Made by a program: the position numbers and the translations under genes. This document shows, one piece after another, positions 16,975 to 26,300 of a stretch of DNA of 64,000 nt; the stretch's first letter is position 1; every line of letters starts with the position of its first letter. Origin of the DNA: Dethiobacter sp. (GTDB lineage Bacteria; Bacillota_D; Dethiobacteria; Dethiobacterales; Dethiobacteraceae); assembly GCA_018333395.1 (NCBI GenBank), contig JAGXSQ010000118.1, positions 1 to 64,000 of the forward strand, read 5' to 3'. The notes below the pieces were generated by a model. The model was not told the origin of the DNA. It did no database searches and was given only the letters and a program-made list of their open reading frames with translations.

Positions 16975-18672
16975 TTAATGTTGATATGAGTAATCACCGG
17001 GGAGGCGTGTCGGAATCATCCACGGAGCGGTAATATCATCTCGTGCCTCCAGCGCTCGGCTGTACATCAGTTCGTAGTACTCCCTGATCATCCGGGAAGC
17101 AGAAAACTTATAGTGTGACATGTCGATACTGGCCCGCATCATATCAACCCATTTTTCACGGTTGTTGTAGTACGTAGGCAGGACTTCAGTGAAGAGCGCG
17201 CTGTATAGCGCCTGCAGATCGTGACTATTCTGCTCCTCAGTGCTGGCATAGCCGTTTTGGCTGTCCAGCAACCAGCCGGAGATGCCATGTTGAGGGCCTT
17301 CACCTACCCAACCGTCCACAACGCTTAAATTGATAACACCGTTCATCGCAGCCTTCATCCCGGAGGTGCCTGACGCCTCCAGTGGCCGGAGAGGATTGTT
17401 CAACCAGACGTCGCATCCCTGAACCATTAGGCTCGCGATTTCCATATTGTAGTTTTCCAGAAAAACTACAGAGTTTTTATGTTTCCGATCCATTTTCACC
17501 AGGTCGCGAATAATGCGCTTGCCATATTCGTCATCCGGATGAGCCTTGCCAGAAAAAATAAGCTGGAGTTTCCCTTCCCGCAAAAGCGGCTCAATGACTT
17601 CCGCATGGCGAAAAATCAGGTCGGACCGCTTGTAGCCTGTGGCACGGCGGGCAAATCCTACTAGTAGAGCGTTTGGGTTGAGGACAGCATCGGTGTGGCG
17701 GCGGGCATAGGCGATGAGTCTTTCTTTTGCGCTCATGTGTGGCGTCCAGAGATCGTCGCCAAGTTCAAAGGCGCGGCGGATTTCCAATTGCTGCCATGTG
17801 CGGGCATGGACACCATTTGTAATGGAAATAATGGGGGCGGTATTGAGCATATGCCGCCACATAGAACGCGCCGTGTGACCGTGCAGGTTGGAGACAGCAT
17901 TAGCAAGGAGACAAAGGCGCAAAGCAGCTTCAGTCATGTTGAACGGCTCACCGCCGAGACTGTTCATTTGCTCATATGTCAGCCCTGCACTGGCCCCCAT
18001 CTGCGCAAGCTCCGCGTGACTGTGCTTCTCATTGCCCGCTTCTACCGGCGTGTGAGTAGTGAAAACGATTTGACGGCGTGAAGCTTGCCACGCTTCGGTA
18101 AAGGACACGCCTTTCTCCATCTGCTCGCGGATAAGTTCCAGCCCTGCCAAAACAGCATGCCCCTCATTAAAATGGTAAACATCGACAGCAATGTTCAGCG
18201 CGCGCAGTGCCCGGACGCCGCCTATGCCTAAGATCATTTCCTGGGCAATGCGCTCATGGGTGCCGCCCCCGTACAGTCTCCCGGTCACCCAGCCGTGGGC
18301 GCTACCGGGGAAGTTGGTGTCCAACAAGTACAGCGGTGCGTTTTCATATTGGTCTACCAGCCTAATTTTGCAGACAACGTCCTGCCCTTCGACCCGCACA
18401 GTAACCGTGAGGCCTGTATCCTTGACAAAATGGTAGTCATGGGTTGGATAAACGTCATAAGGCCAACCTTCTTCGCCAATCAACTGCTCCGTGTAATCGT
18501 GACGCCAGAGGATACCGAGGCCTATCAGCGGCATATTCAGATCCTTAGAGGCCTTCAGGTAGTCACCAGCCAATACGCCAAGCCCACCAGCATAAATCGG
18601 CAAGCGCGCGTTTAGCCCATATTCCATGCAAAAATAGGCGACACGAGGCAACTCTCTTGGGGATGGGTTCAT
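16975..18672 (-). CDS. glgP: Alpha-glucan phosphorylase, short form (GT35)
   Basis: A 565-residue protein, ATG at 18672 with GGAGG ~10 bases upstream. It is the short bacterial/archaeal type of glycogen phosphorylase (about 550 residues, against ~800 in the classical enzyme). Signature stretches: YFCMEYGL near 13-20, YAGGLGVLAGD at 27-37 and the pyridoxal-phosphate lysine in EASGTSGMKAA (K440). It releases glucose-1-phosphate from alpha-1,4-glucan. No other glycogen gene is present in the window. The upstream gap holds a TATAAT-like -10 on the minus strand but no clear -35. The divergent neighbour is the DUF456 gene. Confidence 0.9.
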   Translation of the reverse strand: MNPSPRELPRVAYFCMEYGLNARLPIYAGGLGVLAGDYLKASKDLNMPLIGLGILWRHDYTEQLIGEEGWPYDVYPTHDYHFVKDTGLTVTVRVEGQDVVCKIRLVDQYENAPLYLLDTNFPGSAHGWVTGRLYGGGTHERIAQEMILGIGGVRALRALNIAVDVYHFNEGHAVLAGLELIREQMEKGVSFTEAWQASRRQIVFTTHTPVEAGNEKHSHAELAQMGASAGLTYEQMNSLGGEPFNMTEAALRLCLLANAVSNLHGHTARSMWRHMLNTAPIISITNGVHARTWQQLEIRRAFELGDDLWTPHMSAKERLIAYARRHTDAVLNPNALLVGFARRATGYKRSDLIFRHAEVIEPLLREGKLQLIFSGKAHPDDEYGKRIIRDLVKMDRKHKNSVVFLENYNMEIASLMVQGCDVWLNNPLRPLEASGTSGMKAAMNGVINLSVVDGWVGEGPQHGISGWLLDSQNGYASTEEQNSHDLQALYSALFTEVLPTYYNNREKWVDMMRASIDMSHYKFSASRMIREYYELMYSRALEARDDITAPWMIPTRLPGDYSYQH

Positions 18673-18800
18673 GCTTCACCGTCCTCCCTTTTACTCATAT
18701 TATTCTGTAAAGCAGACGGCAAGATTATACTAAGACGCAGGAACTGACTGCTTTTGACAGAATAGTAGGAGTAAAAGAAAATGAGAGGGGAGTCGGTAAG

Positions 18801-19277
18801 ATGCCTACGGTAGCTTTGGTATTGGCGGTAATCCTTTTCGTTCTTGGATTGGCGGGGATTGTCTTGCCTGTTCTGCCAGGCGTCATCCTCATCTACGGCG
18901 GGATGCTTCTTTACGGCCTGCTGACCGGGTTTGCCGCTCTGGACGCCAACTTCTACCTCTTACAGGGGATGGCTTTGCTGCTGACTTTTTTTATTGACTA
19001 CCTGGCGGCAACAGTCGGTACGCGGCGCTACGGTGGCAGCCGCCGCGCGGCCTGGGGCGCGGCCGCCGGCATATTGCTCGGGGGCTTCCTTCTGGGTCCG
19101 TTCGGCGTGGTTATCGGGCCATTTTTAGGTGCCGTCCTGGCGGAACTGTCAGGAGGCAAACAGCTGGAGCAGTCGATCCGTATAGGAGTTGGCACACTAA
19201 TCGGGTTCCTTGGCGGCACGGTATTAAAGTTCGGCATTGCCGGTTTGATGATCATCTGGTTTTTTGTAAGCATTTAG
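18801..19277 (+). CDS. DUF456 family membrane protein
   Basis: A 158-residue, very hydrophobic protein, ATG 18801. It begins with a helical hairpin (VALVLAVILFVLGLAGIVLPVLPG), followed by further membrane segments. The VGTRRYGGSRRAAWGAAAGILLGG and GPFGVVIGPFLGAVLAEL glycine-zipper-like helices are typical of DUF456. Function is unknown in the family. It is a single gene, divergent from glgP and ended by a hairpin shared with the convergent rhomboid gene. Confidence 0.8.
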   Translation: MPTVALVLAVILFVLGLAGIVLPVLPGVILIYGGMLLYGLLTGFAALDANFYLLQGMALLLTFFIDYLAATVGTRRYGGSRRAAWGAAAGILLGGFLLGPFGVVIGPFLGAVLAELSGGKQLEQSIRIGVGTLIGFLGGTVLKFGIAGLMIIWFFVSI

Positions 19278-19285
19278 CCATACTG

Positions 19286-19309
19286 AAGGCACCCTGGGCA
19301 GGGTGCCTT
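19286..19309. terminator. Hairpin between convergent DUF456 and rhomboid genes
   Basis: A perfect 10-bp stem, AAGGCACCCT (19286-19295) with AGGGTGCCTT (19300-19309) and a GGGC loop. There is no long T tract on either side, but the position between two convergent stop codons suggests a bidirectional transcription barrier. Confidence 0.55.
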
Positions 19310-19327
19310 AGCTTGTGAGACCTTCCA

Positions 19328-19996
19328 TTATTTGCACTCAATTTTTTTGCCAAAGAGACCGACTAGGAGCAAGCCGGCCAAGAAGCCGCCGATGTGTGCC
19401 CACCAGGCTACCTGGATCTCCATGCCGATGGAGGCAAACCCGGAAAAAATTTGCAGCACAAACCAGAAGCCCAGGAAAATGACGGCCGGTATTTCTGCCA
19501 GCGTCAGGAAAAAAAAGACCGGTACCAGAGCCAGCACTCTGGCTCCGGGGCAACTGACGAGGTATGCCCCGAGCACGCCCGCTACTGCACCACTGGCGCC
19601 AATAACCGGCATTAGTCCTGCAGGATCGGTCAGCGCCTGCGCCAGTCCTGCCAGAGCTCCTGTCAGGAGATAAAAAACTAGGTACTTGGCATGTCCGAGA
19701 CGGTCCTCAATGTTGTCACCGAAGACCCAAAGATATAGCATGTTGCTACCGACATGCAGCCACCCCCCGTGCATAAACTGGTAAGAGACGAGCGGTGCTA
19801 GAGCAACAGCCAGATGGCCTTGGGCAAGGCTACCAAACAGGTGGTTCGGAATCAACCCGTGAGTAAACACAAAAGCATGTAGCTGGCTCTCACTCATGGC
19901 CAGTTGTTGAAAAAATATGAACAGGTTGGCCAGAATCAGGGCGATGTTGACATAGGGAAAACGGCGGGAAACCGGGGAATCCTTCAGCGGCAGCAA
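19328..19996 (-). CDS. Rhomboid family intramembrane serine protease
   Basis: A 222-residue protein starting at TTG 19996, seven bases after GAGGAGG. Rhomboid hallmarks: FMHGGWLHVGSNMLYL near 74-89, the catalytic serine in GASGAVAG (S135) and the catalytic histidine in WAHIGGFLAG (H201). About six to seven transmembrane helices. The final residues (GKKIECK) are basic. It cleaves membrane proteins within the bilayer; the substrate is unknown. It is transcribed towards DUF456 and may be read from a promoter in the 170-bp gap before cobT. Confidence 0.88.
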   Translation of the reverse strand: MLPLKDSPVSRRFPYVNIALILANLFIFFQQLAMSESQLHAFVFTHGLIPNHLFGSLAQGHLAVALAPLVSYQFMHGGWLHVGSNMLYLWVFGDNIEDRLGHAKYLVFYLLTGALAGLAQALTDPAGLMPVIGASGAVAGVLGAYLVSCPGARVLALVPVFFFLTLAEIPAVIFLGFWFVLQIFSGFASIGMEIQVAWWAHIGGFLAGLLLVGLFGKKIECK

Positions 19997-20068
19997 CTGG
20001 TTACCTCCTCAGATGGTGGCAGGCTCCCTTGGTTTTCCTCACTACTTCGTTAAAGAGGAACATTTTCC

Positions 20069-20094
20069 TTCCTTGTCTTCCAGAAGACAAGGAA
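20069..20094. repeat. Perfect 11-bp inverted repeat between cobT and the rhomboid gene
   Basis: TTCCTTGTCTT (20069-20079) and AAGACAAGGAA (20084-20094) around a CCAG loop. It lies 75 bp downstream of the cobT stop and 73 bp upstream of the rhomboid start. It could end cobT transcripts or shape the rhomboid leader; no T run follows it on the minus strand. Confidence 0.5.
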
Positions 20095-20119
20095 AACGCT
20101 TCACACTTTATCCGCAGAT

Positions 20120-20150
20120 AAGATAAGCGGTAGTATTATAGGCTTATCTT
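20120..20150 (-). promoter_or_regulatory. Inverted repeat flanking a TATAAT box, possible operator upstream of the rhomboid gene
   Basis: AAGATAAGC (20120-20128) and GCTTATCTT (20142-20150) form a perfect 9-bp dyad. The spacer holds TATAAT on the minus strand (20140-20135). No convincing -35 is visible. A -10 box enclosed by a dyad is a common repressor-site layout, but the sequence could also fold as an RNA stem. Confidence 0.35.
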
Positions 20151-20168
20151 GTTGTGAGAGCAGAAAGA

Positions 20169-21227
20169 TTATGCGTCAGCCGTCGAGACGCCCGCAGTGG
20201 CAAAAGTGGCCATTTCATGAATTATTTTCAGTGCGGCGTCCACTATTGTCATGGCGAGTGCTGCCCCCGTCCCTTCGCCCAAGCGCATGTCCATATGCAA
20301 AAAAGGCTTCAACCCGAGCATCTCTAAGACGACACGATGGCCTACTTCCTCGGAAAGATGGGAGGCAAACATGTAATTGACAGCCAAAGGCTGTAGCCTG
20401 GCGGCCACTAGCGCGGCGGCGCCGGAAATAAATCCATCAACTAAAACCGGCCTGCGGTGGGCCGCCGCCGCTAGCATCACCCCGGCTATCCCAGCGATCT
20501 CCAGTCCTCCTACCTTGGCCAGAACATCCAGCGGTTCTGCCGCATCAGGCTGGTTGATCTCCAATGCTCTCTCAATAGCTTCTATCTTGCGCTGCATCCT
20601 CTCATTATCTAGGCCGGTGCCACGGCCACATACTGCGGCTACGTTACACCCGGCGAAAACAGCAGTCAGAGCCGTACTGGGCGTAGTGTTACCTATACCC
20701 ATCTCACCTGTACCAAACAAACCAGTACCCGTGGCTAGATATTCTTCGGCAATCTCAATCCCGACTTCAATGGCAGCTACGGCCTGTTGCCGGCTCATAG
20801 CTGGCCCCCTGGTCATGTTGGCTGTGCCGTAGGCTACTTTACGGTTCTTCAGGAGCGGGTGCCAAGGCAGGTCGGCGGCCACGCCGATATCTACTACTAT
20901 CAGTTCTGCCCCCGCGTGCCGCGCCAATACGTTCATGGCCGCACCGCCGGACAGGAAATTGAGGACCATTTGCGGCGTTACTTCCTGCGGATAGGCAGAA
21001 ATCCCCTCAGCCACTACCCCGTGATCGCCGGCCATTAGAATACACGTTTTTTTCGGCAAAGGCGGTGAGCTCTGACCGGTAATCCCGGCCAGTTGTCTGG
21101 CAATTTTCTCCAGGACACCTAGGCTGCCTGCCGGCTTGGCCAAATTGTCGAGGTGGGCCTGCATTTCAGCCATCGCCGCCTTATCAAGCGGCACAACTTT
21201 AGTCAAAACCTCTTGTAACTTGTTCAC
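20169..21227 (-). CDS. cobT: Nicotinate-nucleotide--dimethylbenzimidazole phosphoribosyltransferase
   Basis: 352 residues from the GTG at 21227; an upstream ATG at 21245 lacks a ribosome site, while GGGGGTAGGAAGG precedes the GTG. Family motifs: NLAKPAGSLGVLE near the N-terminus, LMAGDHGVVAEGISAYPQ, GEMGIGNTTPSTALT and the C-terminal catalytic region LGEGTGAALAM. CobT activates the lower-ligand base for cobalamin assembly. It stands alone here, without other cob genes and without a visible cobalamin riboswitch in the 165 bp upstream. It may therefore serve salvage or base exchange. Confidence 0.92.
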   Translation of the reverse strand: MNKLQEVLTKVVPLDKAAMAEMQAHLDNLAKPAGSLGVLEKIARQLAGITGQSSPPLPKKTCILMAGDHGVVAEGISAYPQEVTPQMVLNFLSGGAAMNVLARHAGAELIVVDIGVAADLPWHPLLKNRKVAYGTANMTRGPAMSRQQAVAAIEVGIEIAEEYLATGTGLFGTGEMGIGNTTPSTALTAVFAGCNVAAVCGRGTGLDNERMQRKIEAIERALEINQPDAAEPLDVLAKVGGLEIAGIAGVMLAAAAHRRPVLVDGFISGAAALVAARLQPLAVNYMFASHLSEEVGHRVVLEMLGLKPFLHMDMRLGEGTGAALAMTIVDAALKIIHEMATFATAGVSTADA

Positions 21228-21263
21228 CCTTCCTACCCCCTTCATGTGTTAAACAAAAGTCCC

Positions 21264-21290
21264 TGTAGGGGCACGGCATGCCGTACCCGC
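21264..21290. repeat. GTAGGGGC-type palindrome, imperfect copy
   Basis: GGGGCACGGCA and TGCCGTACCC (about 21268-21288) form a hairpin centred on GGCATGCC, preceded by GTA. It shares the GTAGGGGC left arm with the longer palindrome at 48949-48983 and resembles the hairpin at 54408-54434. It is intergenic, between the cobT start and the EamA gene. Confidence 0.45.
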
Positions 21291-21392
21291 ATTTTCAGGG
21301 CAGTTAAGCTTTTGTACGGTGACTGCTTTAATTTTGTGCTGGTCGACAGTAAAGACTGTCTCCCGCTATAAAACATCCTGGGAGGTGAAGAA

Positions 21393-22265
21393 ATGCTCCC
21401 CCTGCTTTTATCCCTGGCACTTACCGCCCTTAACCCAGTCTGGCTGCAACTGTCGCTTTGGCAGGGAGGATCGCCGCTGGCGCTGCTTTTTTGGCAGGCA
21501 CTTTTTGCCAGCTTTTTCTTTACCGTTTACGTAGGGATCAAAAACCAAACCCTGTTTCTCACCGGTAAATACACTGCCGCCAGAATGCTTTCGCTTGGCG
21601 CTGTCGGATTTTTCCCCATGGCGCTTCTTTTTGGGCTGGGTACGCAATCGCTAGGCGCACAAATGGCGGTACTGCTTTTTTTTACCTATCCTCTTTTCGT
21701 GATTCTGGGTAATACTTTGTTTTTCCGGACCTCTCTCGGGCGCTTCGATCTTTATGCTTTACTGGCCTTATTTGCAGGCGTTCTGGTGATTACAAACCCA
21801 GGACCGGGCACGAATATGAACCTTGCCGTTTTACTGCCTCTTGGCGCGGCTCTCTCCTATGCCTTTTTTATTCTGTTTAGTGGCTACCTCTTGCAAAAGG
21901 GTTCGCCGCTACAGACAGCCATGTATGCCCAGTTCGGCTTTCTGCTTGGCTCTCTGCCGCTGCTCTTTTTTTTGCCTCCCACTGTGCTGATGTTCTCTCC
22001 GGCCATATTTTTTGCCTTGATTCTGGCTTTCTTGTCATCTTTTGCGGGCTTCTTACTGTTCTTGCAAGCTATTGCTGCGCTGGGAGCTAAGCGCGTGGCG
22101 GTTTGCAGCGTCATCAATCTGCCTCTCTCCCTGCTTTTTACCGGACTCTTCCTTGGTGAGCGGCTTAGCCTCGCCTTGCTTCCCGGCCTCCTGCTTGTTA
22201 TGCTAGGTATAATCCTGGAAAACAGGGGAGCTGTCAGGCGGAGAAAAATCTCCGGCGGGGAATAG
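21393..22265 (+). CDS. EamA/DMT-family transporter
   Basis: A 290-residue protein, ATG 21393 behind GGGAGGTG. Ten predicted membrane helices in two EamA-like halves (residues ~1-130 and ~145-280), with the internal duplication typical of drug/metabolite transporters. Short basic C-terminus (RRRKISGGE). The substrate is unknown. Upstream there is a small dyad, GACAGT/ACTGTC (21345-21360), next to a TATAAA element that could be its promoter. Confidence 0.85.
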   Translation: MLPLLLSLALTALNPVWLQLSLWQGGSPLALLFWQALFASFFFTVYVGIKNQTLFLTGKYTAARMLSLGAVGFFPMALLFGLGTQSLGAQMAVLLFFTYPLFVILGNTLFFRTSLGRFDLYALLALFAGVLVITNPGPGTNMNLAVLLPLGAALSYAFFILFSGYLLQKGSPLQTAMYAQFGFLLGSLPLLFFLPPTVLMFSPAIFFALILAFLSSFAGFLLFLQAIAALGAKRVAVCSVINLPLSLLFTGLFLGERLSLALLPGLLLVMLGIILENRGAVRRRKISGGE

Positions 22266-22351
22266 GCGTTTTATTTGACCTTGGAGGCCGTAAGACATAT
22301 ACTAAAGGCAGTGTTAGCAACGTATTGTCCGGAGAAAGGGGTGCGACGGTG

Positions 22352-23374
22352 ATGGATGTAGCGGCGGCTAATGCCTGGGCAGCTCCCTTGGCTTGGGTCT
22401 TGGGCGGGCTTATCTTGGGCTTCGTGTTTGAGAAAGCTGTTCTGCATAGATTGAAGGCGCTAGCTGTTAAAACAAAATGGGAAGGTTACGAGATAATTGT
22501 CGCCGCGCTTCCGGGAACGGCGGCTCTCTGGTTTATTGCGGCGGGTCTCTACGGGGCGGTTCTTGGTGTGCCGCTTGCTGAAGCATACCAGAACCTGCTT
22601 TTCAAACTGCTGCTTGTGCTCCTCATCCTTTCGGTGACGTGGTTTGTGGCCAAAGCGGCCGTCGGCTTTGTTAGTCTGTACACCAGGAGAGCTGAGGGCC
22701 TTTATCCTTCAACGACCATCTTCGCTGCGCTGACCAAACTCGTGGTGCTCGTTATTGGTTTACTAGTCGTACTGCAGACTTTGGGTGTATCCATCCTGCC
22801 AATTCTGACCGCCTTTGGCGTTGTCGGTTTGGCTGTGGCTCTGGCCCTTCAGGATACGCTCTCCAACTTCTTTTCCGGTCTCCAGATTTTGTTTTCGAAG
22901 CAGTTCCAAGTCGGAGATTTTATTCGACTGGAAACCGGAGAAGAAGGATATGTCGCTGATATCACCTGGCGAAATACTATTATCAGAGCACTCCCCAATA
23001 ATCTGATTGTTGTGCCAAACGCCAAGATGGCCAGCTCCAGAATTACCAACTTCCATCTTCCGGAAAAAGAGATGACCACACTGGTTCCGCTAAATGTAAG
23101 CTATAGCAGTGACCTGGAAAAAGTAGAAAAAGTGACTATCGAGATCGCCAAAGCGGTCTTGCAGGAAATTGAAGGTGGTGTAAGCGAGTTTGACCCCCTC
23201 GTCCGTTACACCGCCTTTACCGATTTCAGTATCAGCTTTAATGTAGTGTTACAGATCCATGAATTTACCAACCGATTCCTGATTATCCACGAGTTTATCA
23301 AACGAATACACCGGCGTTATGCAGAGGAAGGTATTGAAATTCCTTTCCCCACCAGGACAGTCTACCTAAAATAA
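22352..23374 (+). CDS. MscS-family mechanosensitive ion channel
   Basis: 340 residues from ATG 22352; the GTG one codon earlier is equally possible, and the ribosome site GGAGAAAGGGG lies 8-11 bp upstream. Four membrane helices in the first ~180 residues. The pore helix and beta domain follow: FGVVGLAVALALQDTLSNFFSGLQIL, then VGDFIRLETGEEGYVADITWRNTIIRALPNN, the classic MscS signature. The C-terminal alpha/beta domain ends at RTVYLK. It releases solutes on hypo-osmotic shock. Confidence 0.9.
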   Translation: MDVAAANAWAAPLAWVLGGLILGFVFEKAVLHRLKALAVKTKWEGYEIIVAALPGTAALWFIAAGLYGAVLGVPLAEAYQNLLFKLLLVLLILSVTWFVAKAAVGFVSLYTRRAEGLYPSTTIFAALTKLVVLVIGLLVVLQTLGVSILPILTAFGVVGLAVALALQDTLSNFFSGLQILFSKQFQVGDFIRLETGEEGYVADITWRNTIIRALPNNLIVVPNAKMASSRITNFHLPEKEMTTLVPLNVSYSSDLEKVEKVTIEIAKAVLQEIEGGVSEFDPLVRYTAFTDFSISFNVVLQIHEFTNRFLIIHEFIKRIHRRYAEEGIEIPFPTRTVYLK

Positions 23375-23383
23375 AGCGAATCG

Positions 23384-26300
23384 TCATGTTTGCCTCCAGT
23401 CCGGTTGACAGGCCGTACCCCAAGAGGCAAACTCCTGACGGTGGGAAAAAAGGAGCACCTGGCGGCTACCCGGCATATCGTGTAGCGCCTTTTGCATGTT
23501 GGATAGCCTTATTTCATCCCAGTTCAGAAACGGGTCATCAAAAATAAATGGCAACTGAATTTCATCAGCCAACAAGTCAGCGACAGCTAGTCGCAGTGCC
23601 AAGTACAGCTGATCTCGGGCACCCTGGCTGAGCTGAGCTAGGATAGCTGTTTTGCCGTCTTCATTGATGCTGATGTTAAATTGCTCATCAAGTAGCACCT
23701 GCCGTGAGAAAATCCCGCTAAGCCTCGCAAAATAGGCTGTGGCCTTGTCAGCGAGCCCTTGGCGGTAGGTGCTGGAGAAAAATTCGATAGCGCGCGAAAG
23801 CTCCTTGTAGGCCAGTTCGAGGGCGGCGGCCTCCTTGCGCAGGCCGTGCCGCTCCTCGCGTAGCTTCTGTAGCTTGAGTTCACCGCCAGCAATGTTGGAA
23901 GGAGCCTGCCCTTGCAGTTTTGCTAGGCGCAGCTCCCACTCCCGGATGCTACTGTACAGTTTTTCATCTTCTTCACGCAGCCAAGCGGCCCGGGATTCCA
24001 GATGACGATACTGTTTTTCCAGAGACTCCGGGTCTTCGTTTTCACGCGGCGGCAGAGCGGGGAAAAGCTTTCGCAAATCTTCCCACTGCCTGAGGATGCT
24101 TACTGCAAGGTTGTCACTGTCCGTTGCTTTGCTGCGCAACTCCCTCAGGGATGAAGCATCGTGGGCTGAAAGAATACCGATCAGCTCTTTTTCTTCTTCG
24201 GCAGAGAGGCGGGAAAGCAGGCTGTATTCCTGCCAGCGCAGGAGCACCTCCGCCGGCGGCGCACCTACGGCCAAGAGAAGCGACAGACGTTCCTGGAGCG
24301 GCTGAAGTTTTTCATCAATCAGCAGGCGCTTTTGTTCCAGCTCGGCTTGCTGCTCAAGCAAGGCGTCCAGTGCAAAGCAGTGTCTGGAGAGCTCTTCTTC
24401 TGTTTCCCTGCTGCGGGCAAGCAGTGACTCCAGCAGCAAAGGGTCGGTTCGCCCATCAAACGGGGAAAGCGACGTGCATAAAGCAGCAATTTCCTGCTGC
24501 AGGCTGTCCTGGCGCCAAGTTACCTCCGATTCAGGGTCAGTCAACGCAGTCAGTTCCAGCTTGATGGCCTGGTATTCCTCCTGCAACTTTTCAAAGGAGC
24601 TGGTCAGCTTTTCAGACTCTTCCCACCAGGACGCCTCCCGTGTTGCGAGCCAGACAAGAGCATCTCTGACAGTAGTCGTGCTGCCCTGCCAGAGTTCAGC
24701 CAGGATGGCTATTTCCGGCCAGGGGGACGAAAGTAAAGACGGGGACAAATCCAGTAGCTCCGATGGTGCCGTTACAGCCGCTTGGTTAGCGGCGAAATCA
24801 GCAATCCGTCTTTGCAGTTCATCCGCCTCCCGCTCCAATTCTCGCCACTGCTTGTAGGCTGCAGGGATATTAACGTACTGTTTCTCCGCTGCGGAAACCA
24901 TTTCGTTAAAAGCACGGCAGGCCTCTTTTGCTGCCTCTAACTCTGTCTTAAGGGGCCGCAGTTCTTCCTCGCCGGGAAGCGCCGCCTGCAGCTCTGCTAA
25001 CTGTTGTCGCGCCTCCTGGCGCTGGACAAGTCTAAGCCGCAGCTCGCCAAGCTGCGCTTCTTTGCTAACAGAGAAGGAGCCCAGCAGACTATCGATCTGC
25101 TTCATCTCTGCATTGATTTCACTTAGCCTGGATTGGGGCAAAGAGCATTCTTTTTCCCTGGAGAACAAACATAGCAAGCCGAGGAGTAACAGGGCCATAA
25201 GGCCTCCGGTCAGTAATGACATGGAGAGTGACGGCCAAATAAAATTGGTAGCTAAGCCGGATAACAGTGCTACCAAAGAAATACCCGCCCTGTGCCGCCA
25301 GCTGACCGATGCCACCTTTGTTCTCACTTGCCGCAAACTTTCCTCTTGTTCTCTTTTCGCGGCAAGCAACTCCAGTTTGCGCTCGACAAGGGTGATAGCA
25401 TCATCACCCAAACGATCTGTTCCGGCAAAAAGATGCTGGTAGAGTTTGTGCCGCGACTGCACCTCTTCAACTTTACGCAAGACCGCTGAGCGTGCTGTAT
25501 TCAGGCGCTCAAGGTCAGCTTCCAGACGCATTTTATGTGTCTCGTAGGCAGATAGCGCTGCCAGCACCTCGTTACTGGCGCGAACAAAAAGGCCGTATTC
25601 ACGTTCAATCTGCTCTTCCAGTTCCGCAAGGCGTGTGAGGTCGGCCATAAACTGTTGCCCTTGCGGCAAAAGAGTTCGGCACTGCGCACGTAACGAGAGC
25701 AGTGCCTGAACGGGAGATTTTCCGAGCCGGTCAAGAGCCGGAAAACACAAGAGCCGGTCGGAAAGGTCCGCCAGCTGCTCAGAAAGCAGTACCGTCTTTT
25801 CCTGAAATCTTCTTTGTTCTTCCTCCAGACGACGGAGTTCACGGCAGCTATGGAGCAAATCAGGACGATCCCGAACAGCTGCCAGCTCATCCGACAAAAG
25901 TGCCGTCAATTGCGCTATAGAAGCGCGTTCCAGCGAAATTTTTTCGGATGTTTCGGCGAGATTTCCGGCAAGCAAAGTCCATTCTTCACGCATAGCAGAA
26001 AAAGCGACCAGTGCTTCCCCGGTATCGGGCGGACTGCCCTTAAATTCACTGTACATCTTTTTTATTATATGGGTTTTCTCTCTCACGGCGCTGTCGAGTA
26101 GTGTGGCCTTTTCTAATGAGCCGGCCAGGGCAGCTTGGCGTGTTGCGGCCTCCTGATAGCGGTCACGCAAGAACCGCCATTCCCGCCAGGCCGACAGAAG
26201 ACGTTCTTTTTCCCCCAACTCTTCCGCCTGTTTTTTAGAGCGTTCCTGCAGATCATCCAAGATCGCGACCGTTTCCTGCACATCTTTTAGTAGCTGGATG

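Noticed and set aside
21228..21392. Cobalamin riboswitch before cobT
   Set aside because: The 165-bp gap lacks the B12-box sequence and is partly taken by a palindrome and the promoter region of the EamA gene.
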